Source of the DNA: Brevibacillus sp. SYP-B805
Lineage (GTDB): Bacteria; Bacillota; Bacilli; Brevibacillales; Brevibacillaceae
Reading direction: 5' to 3'
Length of the DNA: 64,000 nt
NCBI RefSeq assembly: GCF_011059135.1
Contig: NZ_JAALGD010000006.1
Location: forward strand, 62,001-126,000
Shown here: one piece after another, positions 24,817-34,280 of the stretch
Numbering within the stretch: the first letter of the stretch is position 1
How the letters are laid out: the number at the start of each line of letters is the position of its first letter
Program-made: the position numbers and the translations under genes
Notes under the pieces: generated by a model
Databases searched by the model: none
The model's input: only the letters and a program-made list of their open reading frames with translations
What the model was told of the DNA's origin: nothing

Positions 24817-25278
24817 ATGATCGAACGATGCTATGAATGGCTGGAGGCACTTCTTTCCCGCCACGGCGAGATTACCCATGTGCGTCTGTGCACCGAACGC
24901 TCGTGGGAGGAAACGGACGAACAGCTGGAGATGATCCTCTATTTCAGCGCAGGAGAAGAGGTACACCCGATCGCCGCCATCCACCTGTTTCCTTTGGACG
25001 AGTTGACCTGCGAGGTGGAGGTGGAGATCACGTTTGACCAGATGAACGGCGGGCAGCGGGATGCACGCATGCTGTGGCAGCAGGCGCAGGAGATCGTGCA
25101 GGAGGTCTCGCTGACGGAGAGAAAACGTTTCCTGTCGCCCGAGCGATTGGCGGAACATGAGCTTGTTCTCGACTATCATTTCATGTTGTCGATGCCGCAA
25201 AGCGAAGAAGAGGACGAACGGCTGCTCCAAACCCTGCAGTGCTTCGCGGAAGATGTGGGGCGCTTGGTGCAGCTTTAG
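24817..25278 (+). CDS. Hypothetical acidic protein
   Basis: 153 residues, soluble and strongly acidic (Glu-rich); it begins MIERCYEWLEALLSRHGEI. Alternating strands (EQLEMILYFSAGEE, LTCEVEVEITFDQM) and helices suggest a small alpha/beta domain. No family recognised. ATG after GGAGGAACCT. Confidence 0.7.
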   Translation: MIERCYEWLEALLSRHGEITHVRLCTERSWEETDEQLEMILYFSAGEEVHPIAAIHLFPLDELTCEVEVEITFDQMNGGQRDARMLWQQAQEIVQEVSLTERKRFLSPERLAEHELVLDYHFMLSMPQSEEEDERLLQTLQCFAEDVGRLVQL

Positions 25279-25329
25279 ACCCGTTTGCAGGATTTTGTCC
25301 GGGGGAGAAAGAATGTTGTACAGACAAAA

Positions 25330-25347
25330 TGAATGAACATTCATTCG
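25330..25347 (+). promoter_or_regulatory. FadR-like operator
   Basis: TGAATGAACATTCATTCG closely matches the Bacillus FadR (TetR-family) box TGAATGAMTANTCATTCA. It lies just before the ribosome site of a dienoyl-CoA-reductase-like gene, where acyl-CoA-responsive repression of fatty-acid breakdown genes is expected. A possible -10 (TACAGA) lies directly upstream. Confidence 0.65.
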
Positions 25348-25366
25348 CAAAATGGGAGGGATCGTT

Positions 25367-27370
25367 TTGGAGCTGAAGCATGTGTTTACGCCGATTCGTT
25401 TGGCCGATCTGACGCTGCCCAACCGGATCATGATGGGGTCCATGCACGTGGGTGTGGAGAAGATGGAGAACGGGATTCACCGCCTGGCTGCTTTTTACGC
25501 GGAGCGGGCAAAGGGGGAGGCGGGCCTGATCGTAACCGGCGGGGTCGCTGTCAGTCCGGAGGGAGGAATGGGCGAGGCCTACTGCAACATTTACCGCGAC
25601 GAACACATCGACAAGCTGCGGCCAATTCCCGAGGCAGTGCATCGGGCTGGCGGCAGAATCGCCCTGCAGCTGTTTCATGCCGGACGCTACGCGTACAAGG
25701 AGGCGACTGGTCTTGACCCCGTCGCTCCCTCCCCGCTGCAGGCGCCCATCAACCGGACGGCCCCGCGGGAGCTGAGTCCGGCGGAAGTGGAGCAAACCAT
25801 CCAGGCTTTTGCGGATGGTGCCGTCCGGGCCAAACGGGCAGGGTTTGACGGTGTGGAGATCATGGGCTCGGAAGGATACCTGATCAATCAGTTTCTTTCG
25901 CCGGTGACCAACCGGCGAACGGATGAATGGGGCGGCGATTTTGAGCGCCGCGCCCGTTTCGGGGTGGAGATCGCCCGGCGGGTACGGCTTGCCGTGGGGG
26001 ACGGGTTTCCGGTCATTTTCCGCATGTCCGGGCTTGATCTCATTCCGGACAGCACCACCATGGAGGAGACGCTCCGGTTTGCCCGCATGCTCGAGGAGGC
26101 GGGCGTCAACGCCCTCAATATCGGCATCGGCTGGCATGAGTCGCAGGTGCCGACCATCTCCATGATGGTGCCGAGGGGAGCGTACGTGTGGGTAGCGCAG
26201 CGGGTGAAGGAAGCGGTTGCCATCCCCGTCATCGCCAGCAATCGGATCAATGACGTGCGTCTTGCCGAGGAGATTCTGGCGGAGGGGCTGTGCGACATGA
26301 TCTCGATGGCGCGGCCGTTTCTCGCGGATTCCCATATCGTGCACAAAAGCAGGGAAGGGCGCTTTGACGAAGTAAACACCTGCATCGCCTGCAATCAGGC
26401 TTGCCTGGACCATGTGTTTTCCGGGATTCCGGCTTCCTGTCTGGTCAACCCGCTCGCAGGCAGGGAGCTGGACCTCGCCCTGCAACCGGCGGAAGTGGTG
26501 AAGCGGGTAGCGGTGATCGGGGCCGGACCGGCGGGAATGGAGGCGGCACGGGTGCTGGCGGAGCGCGGTCACCGCGTGACGCTCTTTGAAAAACGGCAGA
26601 AGATCGGCGGGCAGCTGAATTACGCGAAGCAGGTCCCGGGCAAGGCGGAATTTCGGGAGACCTTGCGCTACTACCGGACAGAGCTTGCCAGGCTGGGCGT
26701 GGAGATCCGATTCGGCGTGGAGGTGGATGCCGCGCTGCTGCTTGCGGAAGGCTTCGAGGAGGCGGTGGTGGCTACTGGCGTCATTCCGCGCAGGCCGGAG
26801 ATCCCGGGCATCGATCTTCCGCATGTGATCAGCTATACGCAGGTATTTGAAAAGCAGGCTGCCGTCGGACGCCGCGCCGTCATCATCGGGGCTGGCGGCA
26901 TCGCCTGCGACCTGTCCCATCTGCTTGCACACAACAGCGGGATCAGCGCGGAAACGAGCCGCTACCTGCTCGAACAGCGCGTGCTGGATGCAAAAGGCGT
27001 CCAGCATGTCATGCACAGCGGCCGCAAAATCACCATGCTGCGCCGCGGCAAACATGTCGGTACCGGTTTGGGGAAAACGACGCGGTGGGCTGTGCTTGCG
27101 ACCTTGAAGCGGCAGGGAGTGGAGATGGTGACGGAAGTGGAGTATCAAGCGATCACCCCTGAGGGCGTGTGCATCCTGGAGAAAGGGGAGAAGCGCCTGC
27201 TTCCGGCTGACACGGTGATCATCGCCGCAGGCGCCACCTCGAACAACCGCCTGTACAGCGACCTGGCAGGGAAAATGCCGGTGCATCTGATCGGCGGCGC
27301 CAAAGAGGCGGGAGAACTGGATGCCAAGCGCGCCATTCTGGAAGGATCGCTGGTCGCACGCAACATATAG
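25367..27370 (+). CDS. fadH: 2,4-Dienoyl-CoA reductase-like FMN/FAD/4Fe-4S oxidoreductase
   Basis: 667 residues. N-terminal old-yellow-enzyme TIM barrel (about 1-330): FTPIRLADLTLPNRIMMGSM, LQLFHAGRY, and GSEGYLINQFLSPVTNRRTDEWGG. An iron-sulfur site follows, CIACNQACLDHVFSG..CLVNP, with the C-x2-C-x3-C-x11-C layout. Then an FAD/NAD domain has VIGAGPAGMEAARVLAERGH and a second GAGGIACD dinucleotide loop. This is the FadH/TMADH architecture that reduces unsaturated acyl-CoA for beta-oxidation. TTG start behind GGGAGGG; ATG 25352 would contain that site. The FadR-like box supports a fatty-acid role. Another substrate enone is possible. Confidence 0.88.
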   Translation: MELKHVFTPIRLADLTLPNRIMMGSMHVGVEKMENGIHRLAAFYAERAKGEAGLIVTGGVAVSPEGGMGEAYCNIYRDEHIDKLRPIPEAVHRAGGRIALQLFHAGRYAYKEATGLDPVAPSPLQAPINRTAPRELSPAEVEQTIQAFADGAVRAKRAGFDGVEIMGSEGYLINQFLSPVTNRRTDEWGGDFERRARFGVEIARRVRLAVGDGFPVIFRMSGLDLIPDSTTMEETLRFARMLEEAGVNALNIGIGWHESQVPTISMMVPRGAYVWVAQRVKEAVAIPVIASNRINDVRLAEEILAEGLCDMISMARPFLADSHIVHKSREGRFDEVNTCIACNQACLDHVFSGIPASCLVNPLAGRELDLALQPAEVVKRVAVIGAGPAGMEAARVLAERGHRVTLFEKRQKIGGQLNYAKQVPGKAEFRETLRYYRTELARLGVEIRFGVEVDAALLLAEGFEEAVVATGVIPRRPEIPGIDLPHVISYTQVFEKQAAVGRRAVIIGAGGIACDLSHLLAHNSGISAETSRYLLEQRVLDAKGVQHVMHSGRKITMLRRGKHVGTGLGKTTRWAVLATLKRQGVEMVTEVEYQAITPEGVCILEKGEKRLLPADTVIIAAGATSNNRLYSDLAGKMPVHLIGGAKEAGELDAKRAILEGSLVARNI

Positions 27371-27378
27371 AAGAGACG

Positions 27379-27412
27379 AAAACCCTGGCATGCGCGAAAC
27401 TGCCAGGGTTTT
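27379..27412 (+). terminator. Intrinsic terminator of the fadH-like gene
   Basis: AAAACCCTGGCA pairs with TGCCAGGGTTTT around TGCGCGAAAC. Confidence 0.85.
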
Positions 27413-27445
27413 AAAGCACTAAAGTGAAGTGAGAAAGGTTGGGGC

Positions 27446-27485
27446 CCCCGCCGACACCAGCGTTAGCTTAAGTCGGCGGGGTTTT
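27446..27485 (+). terminator. Second hairpin with T-tract, related to 6868-6902
   Basis: CCCCGCCGAC pairs with GTCGGCGGGG, followed by TTTT. Loop and stem sequence (GCCGACACCAGCGTTAG) resembles the hairpin before the aromatic operon. It lies between converging genes, but only the rightward side has a T-tract. Confidence 0.65.
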
Positions 27486-27489
27486 GGGA

Positions 27490-30400
27490 TTACCAGGCGG
27501 CGACGACACGGTTTTTGCCTGATTTTTTGGCCGCGATTTCCGCATCGTCCGCCAGCCGGATCAAATCATCGATCGTTTCCGCTTGACAATGGGCGAGCGT
27601 CGAGACGCCGACGCTTACCGTCACCTTGTAGGGATTTCGGGCGGCAAACCCCTCTTCTATCTGCTTGCGGATCTCCCGGGCGATCTTCAAGGCGGTCTGC
27701 CCGTCCGTTTTGGGCAAAACCAGCAGCAGTTCCTCGCCGCCATACCTGCCGGGGACATCGTTCTGCCGCAGGATGCCTCTCACGATGTCCGCCAGCTCCC
27801 GCAGCACCCTGTCTCCTTCCTGATGGCCGAATTCATTGATCAGCCGGAAATTGTCGATATCCAGCATGATCACGGACAGATCGAGATCGTAGCGCTTGGC
27901 CAGAATAAACTCTTGCTGCAAGCGTTCCATGAAATAACGCCGCTGGTAGAAGCCGGTCAGATTGTCGATCATCATCTCCATGTACAGCACGGCGTTGGCG
28001 ATGTGCGGCCTGATAAAGGAGAGGAAATGCTCGATATGCGCCCGTTTGGTATCCGGCAGCGCAGGGGAATAAAGCTCCAGCATGATGGATTGGCTGCCTT
28101 GCTGATACAGCGGAAACACGTATTTTTCGATCCCCTCCCGCTCGGTCGTATAGCTGATCTGCACGTTGTCGATCACCGTACCGGAAGCCCGGTAATAGAT
28201 CTTCTCTTTGCGGAACAACAATTGAAAATCGACCGCCAGCAGCGTAACCGGAAAATATTCGAACAGCGCATGGGTCAGACGATGGAGGGTCCGGGTAATT
28301 TCCAGCGCACCCGTTACCTGTTCGCTCAGCTGCATGATAATCTGCAGGTCCAGCGAGTGATGCAGCAGCTGCTGGCGTTCCTGCAGCAGGCATTGGACCT
28401 GGGGATGCTCGCGAAGACCAGGATCACCCTCCAGATAGGCCGGTTTCATGAGATGTTCAATCTCCGCCATGATCTCGTGGTACATTTCCTCTTTTTCGAT
28501 CAGCTGGTAAATATTCGCAGCCCGCAGCAGTGAAAGAAGCGACCGGTTCCGGTCACCGCTGCGCAGATACCAAATCGCTATGAAACGATAATAATCGGGC
28601 CAAAACAGATCGTATCCATAGGCATGCAGGTAATGCTTCCATTGCTCCAGCCAGTATTCCGCCTCTGCAGAGCCTTCCCTCAGCAGGAGCGCGATCAGTT
28701 CCCGCATGGCCCATCCCTGGTAGATGCGGTATCCGTTTGAGGCGATCGCCTGTTTGAACAGCTGAACAGCCCGCTCCGTCTCCCCGCGTTCGATCTCGTA
28801 CAGGGCATCGATGAACAGGGTGGCATCATTCTGCTGATGCCAAACGGTCGGGGGCGGCAGCGGCTCACCACGGCGAAAGGCGGCGTATCTGCTCACCATT
28901 TCCCATTCGGTAAAGGCGGCGTCGCTCAAATTGAGCTGCAGGAGCTCGTTTTCCACCTGCTGATACAGTTCCCACCGCATCCATTCGACCGCATAAAGCA
29001 TCTGATGCTGCAGAAAATATTCGCGCAGATCCGAGCGTTTCAGTTCACCGGCCTGCAGGAGGCAGTTCAGCAAATAGCGGTATTCGGCCGGATCGCCCAG
29101 GATCAGGGCGATTTCCATCCCGTTCAGGTAGCTGATCTGTTCCTTGGTGGTAAACCCGAATCGGCGCGACAGGGTTAGCTGCCGCTGGTTGTACATATGG
29201 GCGATCTTGACATTCGGTTGAAACAGGTAGGAATTATACAGATCCAGCAGCAGGTCGTGGTACGGGTAAGTTTCCAGCATGGTCTCCAACGACTGGCGCA
29301 GCGCGTTGGCTCTTTCCTCCAGCTCCTGAAAGTAGTCCGCCGCCAAAATCACGTAGAACAGCGTAAAATCAGCGTACAAGCGGCGGGACAGGAGAGCGCG
29401 GCTGGGATAGAACTCCTCCCTGAAAAAACGGTCGATTTTTTCGGCGCCTTCCCTGGTGATGGGGGAAAAAAGATTGAGCCTGCACAGCAGATGGGCAGCG
29501 CGCGCCCGATCGCTCAGGCGGTTTCGTTTGTCCTCGAGATATGTGAGCAGCTCCTGTTTCGCTGCTGGCAGGTCAAGCTGCTGGGTAAACAGCAGGACGC
29601 TGAGCAGGCAAAAGCGGTCGTATGCTTCGCCGGTCCGTTTGTACAGATCACGAGCGGTTGCTTCCGCCTGTTCATAAAGATTGAGCCGCAGATATACCTG
29701 ATACAGCAGGCGATCCCAGCAGAGAATCTGCCTGCGCATCAGTTCATGCTGCAGGCGCTTCAGGTTCTCCAGGATGGTTTTATGCCCATCCAGCTTCAGC
29801 TTGCTGCGGATCTGCCGGTAATAGCGGATCAGATAAAAGTATTCAAGCCGTTTGTTGCCGGCAAGCAGCGCCAGTTCGATCAGCTGCGGCAGCGCCGTCG
29901 GACGGAACGCTTGCTGCATCTGCAGCGCCCGTTCATAATAGGAGGACTGTTCGGCGTACGGCAGATCGTACAGGGCCTGCCTGGCCACATCGACCGGCAC
30001 ATAGACGCTGTTCGGACTGTAGACGGATGCCAGCCCCCATTGATCGAAGCGCGACAGGGCCATCCACAATTCCTCGGTGTCGGCACCGTTTGCCCGAAAG
30101 ATGGTCTCGGCCCGAACCGGATGAGGGAAACATATCAATGTGCGAAGCAGATCGAGATCCTCTGGCGACAGCTTCGCCAGCCTGCTGGCGATCAGGGTGG
30201 ACGGGGCATGAATATCCAGCTCCGGCATGCCGTTGTCCCGCCAGCCAGCCGGCGTCAGGACAAGATGTCCTTTCTCCACAAGAGACTCAAGAATCAGCCG
30301 GGTATGGGCGAAATCAATCTGCTGCTCGCAAAACCACCGGGCGAGCTTCTCCACCAGCGCGTCGTCCGCCCGCCCCAGCTGGGAAAGAAGAACATGCCGA

Positions 30401-31743
30401 TACATCGCGGCCGTCTTCTGCCCAAACTCCAGATAACGGATGGAATCCCCCGTCATGATGGCAGGTTTCTGTTTGCCGCTGAACAGGACGTAGGGCTGGT
30501 GCAATTCTTCGCCATATGTTTCCCAGAAATGAAGAAAGACGCGTTGGGAGTCTTCATCACACAGTTCGCAATCTTCCAACGTATAGAAAAAGTGAAGCGG
30601 CTGCGTCACCGGCTGCACTTCCCGATACAGCTTGTACAGCCATTCTGCCAGCGTATGAACGATCTCGCGGCCCGTGTAATGCTGGCTCAGAATACGCTCG
30701 AACCTTTGCCACATGCGCTGCAGCGAGGGGGCGATCCGGGGGTTCATCCGGGCTGCGAATTGAATCGTCCGTTCACTCAGTTCCCGCAGGGTGGAGAAGG
30801 GCAACGGACGGCAGTTGATCATGATGAAGATATGGCGTTCCATCACTTCATTGAAATGCTGGTTATAGATGTGATAACGGGAGGCATCATCCTGGCTGAT
30901 CAGCCCGATGAGGCGGCCGCCTTCCCGCCGCAAAAACGCCCGCAGCGCTGCCTGTTCATCCGGCATGATTGGGGGAAGCATGGGGTGCAGCTGCTCCACC
31001 CCTGCCGACAGGTGCCCGTCCTGGGTGGGAACGGCACGGCCTGTGCCGGCCGTCACCAAACGCTCACCGATTTCCCGCGCGCTCAGAAATGTCTCCGGCG
31101 AACCGATCAACTGCTTGCACAGCCCATGGACAGCCGCCGGCAGTTCATCCGTCAGGGTCCACGGTTCCGACGGAAAGCGGCCAAGGTACAGCCAATGCAT
31201 GAGCAGCCCGATCCCTTGGAAATCGGCGATGCGCGGCATGGTATGATGGCGGGAATAGGGAGAAAGCAGGGCGAACGGATACTCGGCCAATACCTTGTCT
31301 ACCATGGGAAACGTGTTGGGATAAGGCTGTACATCCAGGATGACAGAACCCGATTCCTTGCGGTAATAGATTTGTTCGGGAATGAAGAGCCCCAGGACAA
31401 AGCGCTGCTGATGCAATTGCTCCAACGCTTCCGTCAGGGAGACAAGAATCCGGATGCGGTCATCCTCGGAGAGATGGTCACGGCAGGCGCTCAGCGGGAA
31501 GCAGCCCGGCGGCAAAGGAGGAAGATAAATGCACAGTTCGTCTTCTTCCTCCCTGATGTCTGCAATCCTGCGAAACCGGTTCCCAATCGCTGCCTTCTGC
31601 CACTGCTGCAGGCGATCGCGGATGGGTTGTTGATGATAGTAATTCCACGCAAAGCGGTGGAAACGCATCACGGAACCGTCGACACGATGCGTTAACGTCA
31701 TGCAGCGCATCGCGGTCGATCCTGGGGTATATACCTGTTCCAT
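27490..31743 (-). CDS. Giant GGDEF diguanylate cyclase with degenerate kinase and ATPase parts
   Basis: 1417 residues, cytosolic. Order (approximate): a kinase-like region (1-250) in which LEQLHQQRFVLGLFIPEQI occupies the place of the HRD loop but lacks it; an AAA/STAND-like region (~270-600) whose P-loop position (GGRLIGLISQDDAS) has no GKS/T; a long helical, TPR-like region (~650-1080); a GAF-like region (~1110-1240); and a GGDEF domain (~1255-1417) with DNLTGFYQRRYF, active site GGEEL at 1335 and inhibitory RxxD (RQND) at 1326. It probably makes c-di-GMP under control of the upstream sensor. ATG after GGAAAAGGAGGAACGCC. Resembles kinase-AAA-TPR-GAF-output proteins. Confidence 0.88.
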   Translation of the reverse strand: MEQVYTPGSTAMRCMTLTHRVDGSVMRFHRFAWNYYHQQPIRDRLQQWQKAAIGNRFRRIADIREEEDELCIYLPPLPPGCFPLSACRDHLSEDDRIRILVSLTEALEQLHQQRFVLGLFIPEQIYYRKESGSVILDVQPYPNTFPMVDKVLAEYPFALLSPYSRHHTMPRIADFQGIGLLMHWLYLGRFPSEPWTLTDELPAAVHGLCKQLIGSPETFLSAREIGERLVTAGTGRAVPTQDGHLSAGVEQLHPMLPPIMPDEQAALRAFLRREGGRLIGLISQDDASRYHIYNQHFNEVMERHIFIMINCRPLPFSTLRELSERTIQFAARMNPRIAPSLQRMWQRFERILSQHYTGREIVHTLAEWLYKLYREVQPVTQPLHFFYTLEDCELCDEDSQRVFLHFWETYGEELHQPYVLFSGKQKPAIMTGDSIRYLEFGQKTAAMYRHVLLSQLGRADDALVEKLARWFCEQQIDFAHTRLILESLVEKGHLVLTPAGWRDNGMPELDIHAPSTLIASRLAKLSPEDLDLLRTLICFPHPVRAETIFRANGADTEELWMALSRFDQWGLASVYSPNSVYVPVDVARQALYDLPYAEQSSYYERALQMQQAFRPTALPQLIELALLAGNKRLEYFYLIRYYRQIRSKLKLDGHKTILENLKRLQHELMRRQILCWDRLLYQVYLRLNLYEQAEATARDLYKRTGEAYDRFCLLSVLLFTQQLDLPAAKQELLTYLEDKRNRLSDRARAAHLLCRLNLFSPITREGAEKIDRFFREEFYPSRALLSRRLYADFTLFYVILAADYFQELEERANALRQSLETMLETYPYHDLLLDLYNSYLFQPNVKIAHMYNQRQLTLSRRFGFTTKEQISYLNGMEIALILGDPAEYRYLLNCLLQAGELKRSDLREYFLQHQMLYAVEWMRWELYQQVENELLQLNLSDAAFTEWEMVSRYAAFRRGEPLPPPTVWHQQNDATLFIDALYEIERGETERAVQLFKQAIASNGYRIYQGWAMRELIALLLREGSAEAEYWLEQWKHYLHAYGYDLFWPDYYRFIAIWYLRSGDRNRSLLSLLRAANIYQLIEKEEMYHEIMAEIEHLMKPAYLEGDPGLREHPQVQCLLQERQQLLHHSLDLQIIMQLSEQVTGALEITRTLHRLTHALFEYFPVTLLAVDFQLLFRKEKIYYRASGTVIDNVQISYTTEREGIEKYVFPLYQQGSQSIMLELYSPALPDTKRAHIEHFLSFIRPHIANAVLYMEMMIDNLTGFYQRRYFMERLQQEFILAKRYDLDLSVIMLDIDNFRLINEFGHQEGDRVLRELADIVRGILRQNDVPGRYGGEELLLVLPKTDGQTALKIAREIRKQIEEGFAARNPYKVTVSVGVSTLAHCQAETIDDLIRLADDAEIAAKKSGKNRVVAAW

Positions 31744-31997
31744 GGCGTTCCTCCTTTTCCGAGCAAAATCGAATACTACTAGTTTAATATATTTTGAAGT
31801 TTTCGAAAAGAAGGAAAGAGGGCGGGGGTGAAGCGCGGGAAAGTTGCGGCTGTTCAGAAAAAGGCGATTGGTGTATGATGAGAAAAAGCGATGTAATAAT
31901 TTTGGATGTTTTGTCGAAACGCTTTCCTTTCTGTGAGATTCGTTGCAAAATAGTAACACATCGAACTAATCGGATGATCATGTTGGGGGGCATCGCG

Positions 31998-32291
31998 ATG
32001 AGCGATAACGGCATACTTTTGGGGAAGCGTCAGTTCCTGTACAGTACGGATCAGACGATCAAGGTGGAAGGATGGACGTTCACTTTGGCCTCCGGATTCA
32101 AGCTGATCGCCGGAGGGAGTGCCAACCCGATACAGACATTGGTCAGTATCTATCAGGAAAAGGAAAAAGTGGCGCAATTGCTGCTGACGTATCGGCGCCT
32201 GGAGACCGAGTTGACGGTTCAGGCGGTTTCAAGCGAAGTGCTGTTGGAAATCATGCCCTATCCGCGGATGGTCAGAGTGTCGGAAAAATGA
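31998..32291 (+). CDS. Small hypothetical protein
   Basis: 97 residues, soluble and strand-rich (QFLYSTDQTIKVEGWTFTLA; TLVSIYQEKEKVAQLLLTYR), with no signal or membrane segment. ATG after GGGGGGCATCGCG; an in-frame ATG six codons upstream is the alternative. Diverges from the GGDEF gene and ends in a terminator. Family not recognised. Confidence 0.7.
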   Translation: MSDNGILLGKRQFLYSTDQTIKVEGWTFTLASGFKLIAGGSANPIQTLVSIYQEKEKVAQLLLTYRRLETELTVQAVSSEVLLEIMPYPRMVRVSEK

Positions 32292-32293
32292 CG

Positions 32294-32319
32294 AGCACCC
32301 CCCCATGGGGTGCTTTTTT
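32294..32319 (+). terminator. Intrinsic terminator
   Basis: AGCACCCC pairs with GGGGTGCT around CCCAT, then TTTTTT. Confidence 0.88.
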
Positions 32320-32374
32320 CGGCCTGCGCGGAAAAGGTTGTGCGGCAGATCAAGCGACTAAGGAGGACGATCAG

Positions 32375-33226
32375 ATGGACAAGCTGCGGGTGGGAGAATT
32401 TGCGTTAACCTGGCTCTATGGAGGCATCAGCCAACTGGATGGAGGGGCGATGTTCGGGGTGGTTCCCAAACCGCTGTGGAGCAAGCGCTATCCGAACAAT
32501 GAGCTCAACCAGATTCCGCTGCGGGCAGACCCGATCCTTGTGGAAGCCCACGGCAAACGGCTGCTGATTGAATCCGGCCTCGGCAGGGATCGGCTGACGG
32601 AGAAGCAAAAACGAAACTTCGGGCTGCTGGAAGAATCGCTGCTCCATGAATCGCTCGCCGCGCTCGGGCTGTCTGCCGGCGATATCGACATCGTGATGAT
32701 GACGCATATGCATTACGATCATGCCAACGGACTTGTTTCGAAAGTGGAAGATCGGCTCACCTCCACGTTTCCCAATGCGGTCATTTATGTACAGGAAACG
32801 GAGTGGAACGAGATGCGCGCCCCCAATATCCGGTCGCGCAACACATACTGGGAGGAGAACTGGCGGCCGATCCAGCAGCAGGTGGAAACATTCGGGAAGG
32901 AGCATGAAGTGCTGCCCGGCATCGTGATGCATCACACCGGCGGTCACAGCGACGGCCACGCGATCATCCGCATGGAGAGTCAGGGAGAGGTGCTGCTGCA
33001 TCTGGCCGACCTGCTGCCGACCCATGCCCACCAGAATCCCCTGTGGGTGATGGCCTATGATGATTATCCCATGACCTCCATCTTTGCCAAAGAGAAGTGG
33101 ATAGCGGAAGGCATCAAGGATTCGGCCTGGTTCAGCTTTTATCATGATGCGCTGTACCGGGCCCTGAAATGGAACGAGGCGGGAGAGATTATCGAAAAAG
33201 TGGAAATTGGCGAGAGGCACCTGTAG
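32375..33226 (+). CDS. Metallo-beta-lactamase-fold hydrolase, YtnP-like lactonase
   Basis: 283 residues. The binuclear-metal motif THMHYDHANG (HxHxDH, about residues 109-118) and downstream TGGHSDGHAII and ADLLPTHAH match the MBL fold. Length and the N-terminal ISQLDGGAMFGVVPKPLWSK stretch resemble YtnP, a quorum-quenching N-acyl-homoserine lactonase of Bacillus. The substrate is inferred only from similarity. ATG after AAGGAGGACGATCAG. Confidence 0.87.
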   Translation: MDKLRVGEFALTWLYGGISQLDGGAMFGVVPKPLWSKRYPNNELNQIPLRADPILVEAHGKRLLIESGLGRDRLTEKQKRNFGLLEESLLHESLAALGLSAGDIDIVMMTHMHYDHANGLVSKVEDRLTSTFPNAVIYVQETEWNEMRAPNIRSRNTYWEENWRPIQQQVETFGKEHEVLPGIVMHHTGGHSDGHAIIRMESQGEVLLHLADLLPTHAHQNPLWVMAYDDYPMTSIFAKEKWIAEGIKDSAWFSFYHDALYRALKWNEAGEIIEKVEIGERHL

Positions 33227-33252
33227 CGAAGAGCAGGTGCCTCTTCTTGTGT

Positions 33253-34233
33253 CTAGTAGGTGAGAAGGATGGAACCCCAGACGAGCCCTCCGCCGAATGC
33301 GACCAACAGCAGCGTATCGCCGCGCCTGATCCGGCCGTCACGCACCGCCTGGTCGACGGCAAGCGGGATCGTGGCGGCGGAATTGTTGCCATAGTGCTTG
33401 ACCGTGCTGATTACCTTTTCGGGAGGAAAAGCCAGTTGCTCGGCAACGGCGTCGATGATGCGCTGGTTGGCCTGGTGCGGAATCAGCCAGTCGATGTCAC
33501 TGGCGTCAATGCCGGCGGCCTGGATCGTTTCCCGCACCGTTTGGGCCATGGAAGTGACCGCCAGCTTGAAGATTTTTCGTCCGTCCATCACGATTTTGGC
33601 TTTGGTGTCGGGAGCGACAGGTTGGGGATGCCGGCTTCCGCCACCGGGAACGTACAGGTGGGGGAAATGGGCGCCATCCGCATGCGTGGCGGTATGCAGG
33701 ATTCCCTGATCGCGCCCTTCCTCCTGGCGGGAAAGAAGAAACGCGCCCGCGCCGTCGCTGAACAGGATGCATGTCGTCCGATCGGTATAGTCCGTGACGC
33801 GGGACAGCGTATCCGCACCGACAACAAGAATGTGTTTGTGCTTGCCCGTGGCGATGAACTGCGCTGCCGTCTCCAGGGCGGATAGGAAGCCAACGCAGGT
33901 CGCCCCCAGATCGTAGGCCGGGATATGGCGGCAACCCAGCCGGTGCTGGAGCTGGCAGGCAACGGGAGGAAAAGGGTGATCGGGAGTGGACGTGGCCACG
34001 ATGATCATATCGATCTGATCCGCCGTCAATCCGGCATGGGCGATGGCAGCCTCGGCGGCATGATAGGCCAGATCGGACGTTGCCTGCCAGGGGGCGGCAA
34101 TCCGCCGTTCGCTGATGCCGGTTCGGGTCACAATCCATTCATCGGAAGTTTCGACCATGCGCTCCAAATCCGCGTTGGTCAGCACGTGCTCGGGAACATA
34201 GGAACCGATCCCGGTAATGCAAGCCTTGTACAT
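33253..34233 (-). CDS. fabH: Beta-ketoacyl-ACP synthase III
   Basis: 326 residues. Starts fatty-acid synthesis by condensing acyl-CoA with malonyl-ACP; in Gram-positives it favours branched primers. The catalytic triad is visible: Cys113 in DLGATCVGF, His253 in IPHQANQRI and Asn283 in HYGNNSAAT. N-terminal SDEWIVTRTGISERR is also conserved. ATG after AACGAGGTGATTTCC. A FapR-like operator lies 48 bases upstream, and fabF is not adjacent here, so this is probably a second fabH (FabHB-like) gene. Confidence 0.95.
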   Translation of the reverse strand: MYKACITGIGSYVPEHVLTNADLERMVETSDEWIVTRTGISERRIAAPWQATSDLAYHAAEAAIAHAGLTADQIDMIIVATSTPDHPFPPVACQLQHRLGCRHIPAYDLGATCVGFLSALETAAQFIATGKHKHILVVGADTLSRVTDYTDRTTCILFSDGAGAFLLSRQEEGRDQGILHTATHADGAHFPHLYVPGGGSRHPQPVAPDTKAKIVMDGRKIFKLAVTSMAQTVRETIQAAGIDASDIDWLIPHQANQRIIDAVAEQLAFPPEKVISTVKHYGNNSAATIPLAVDQAVRDGRIRRGDTLLLVAFGGGLVWGSILLTY

Positions 34234-34280
34234 GGAAATCACCTCGTTTAGAAATGATAACCAGATTATAACACTAAGTA

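Noticed and set aside
29197-31695. An 832-codon open frame on the plus strand opposite the GGDEF gene
   Set aside because: It is the antisense shadow of a GC-rich gene. Its product has no recognisable domain, whereas the minus strand encodes a clear GGDEF protein with a good start.
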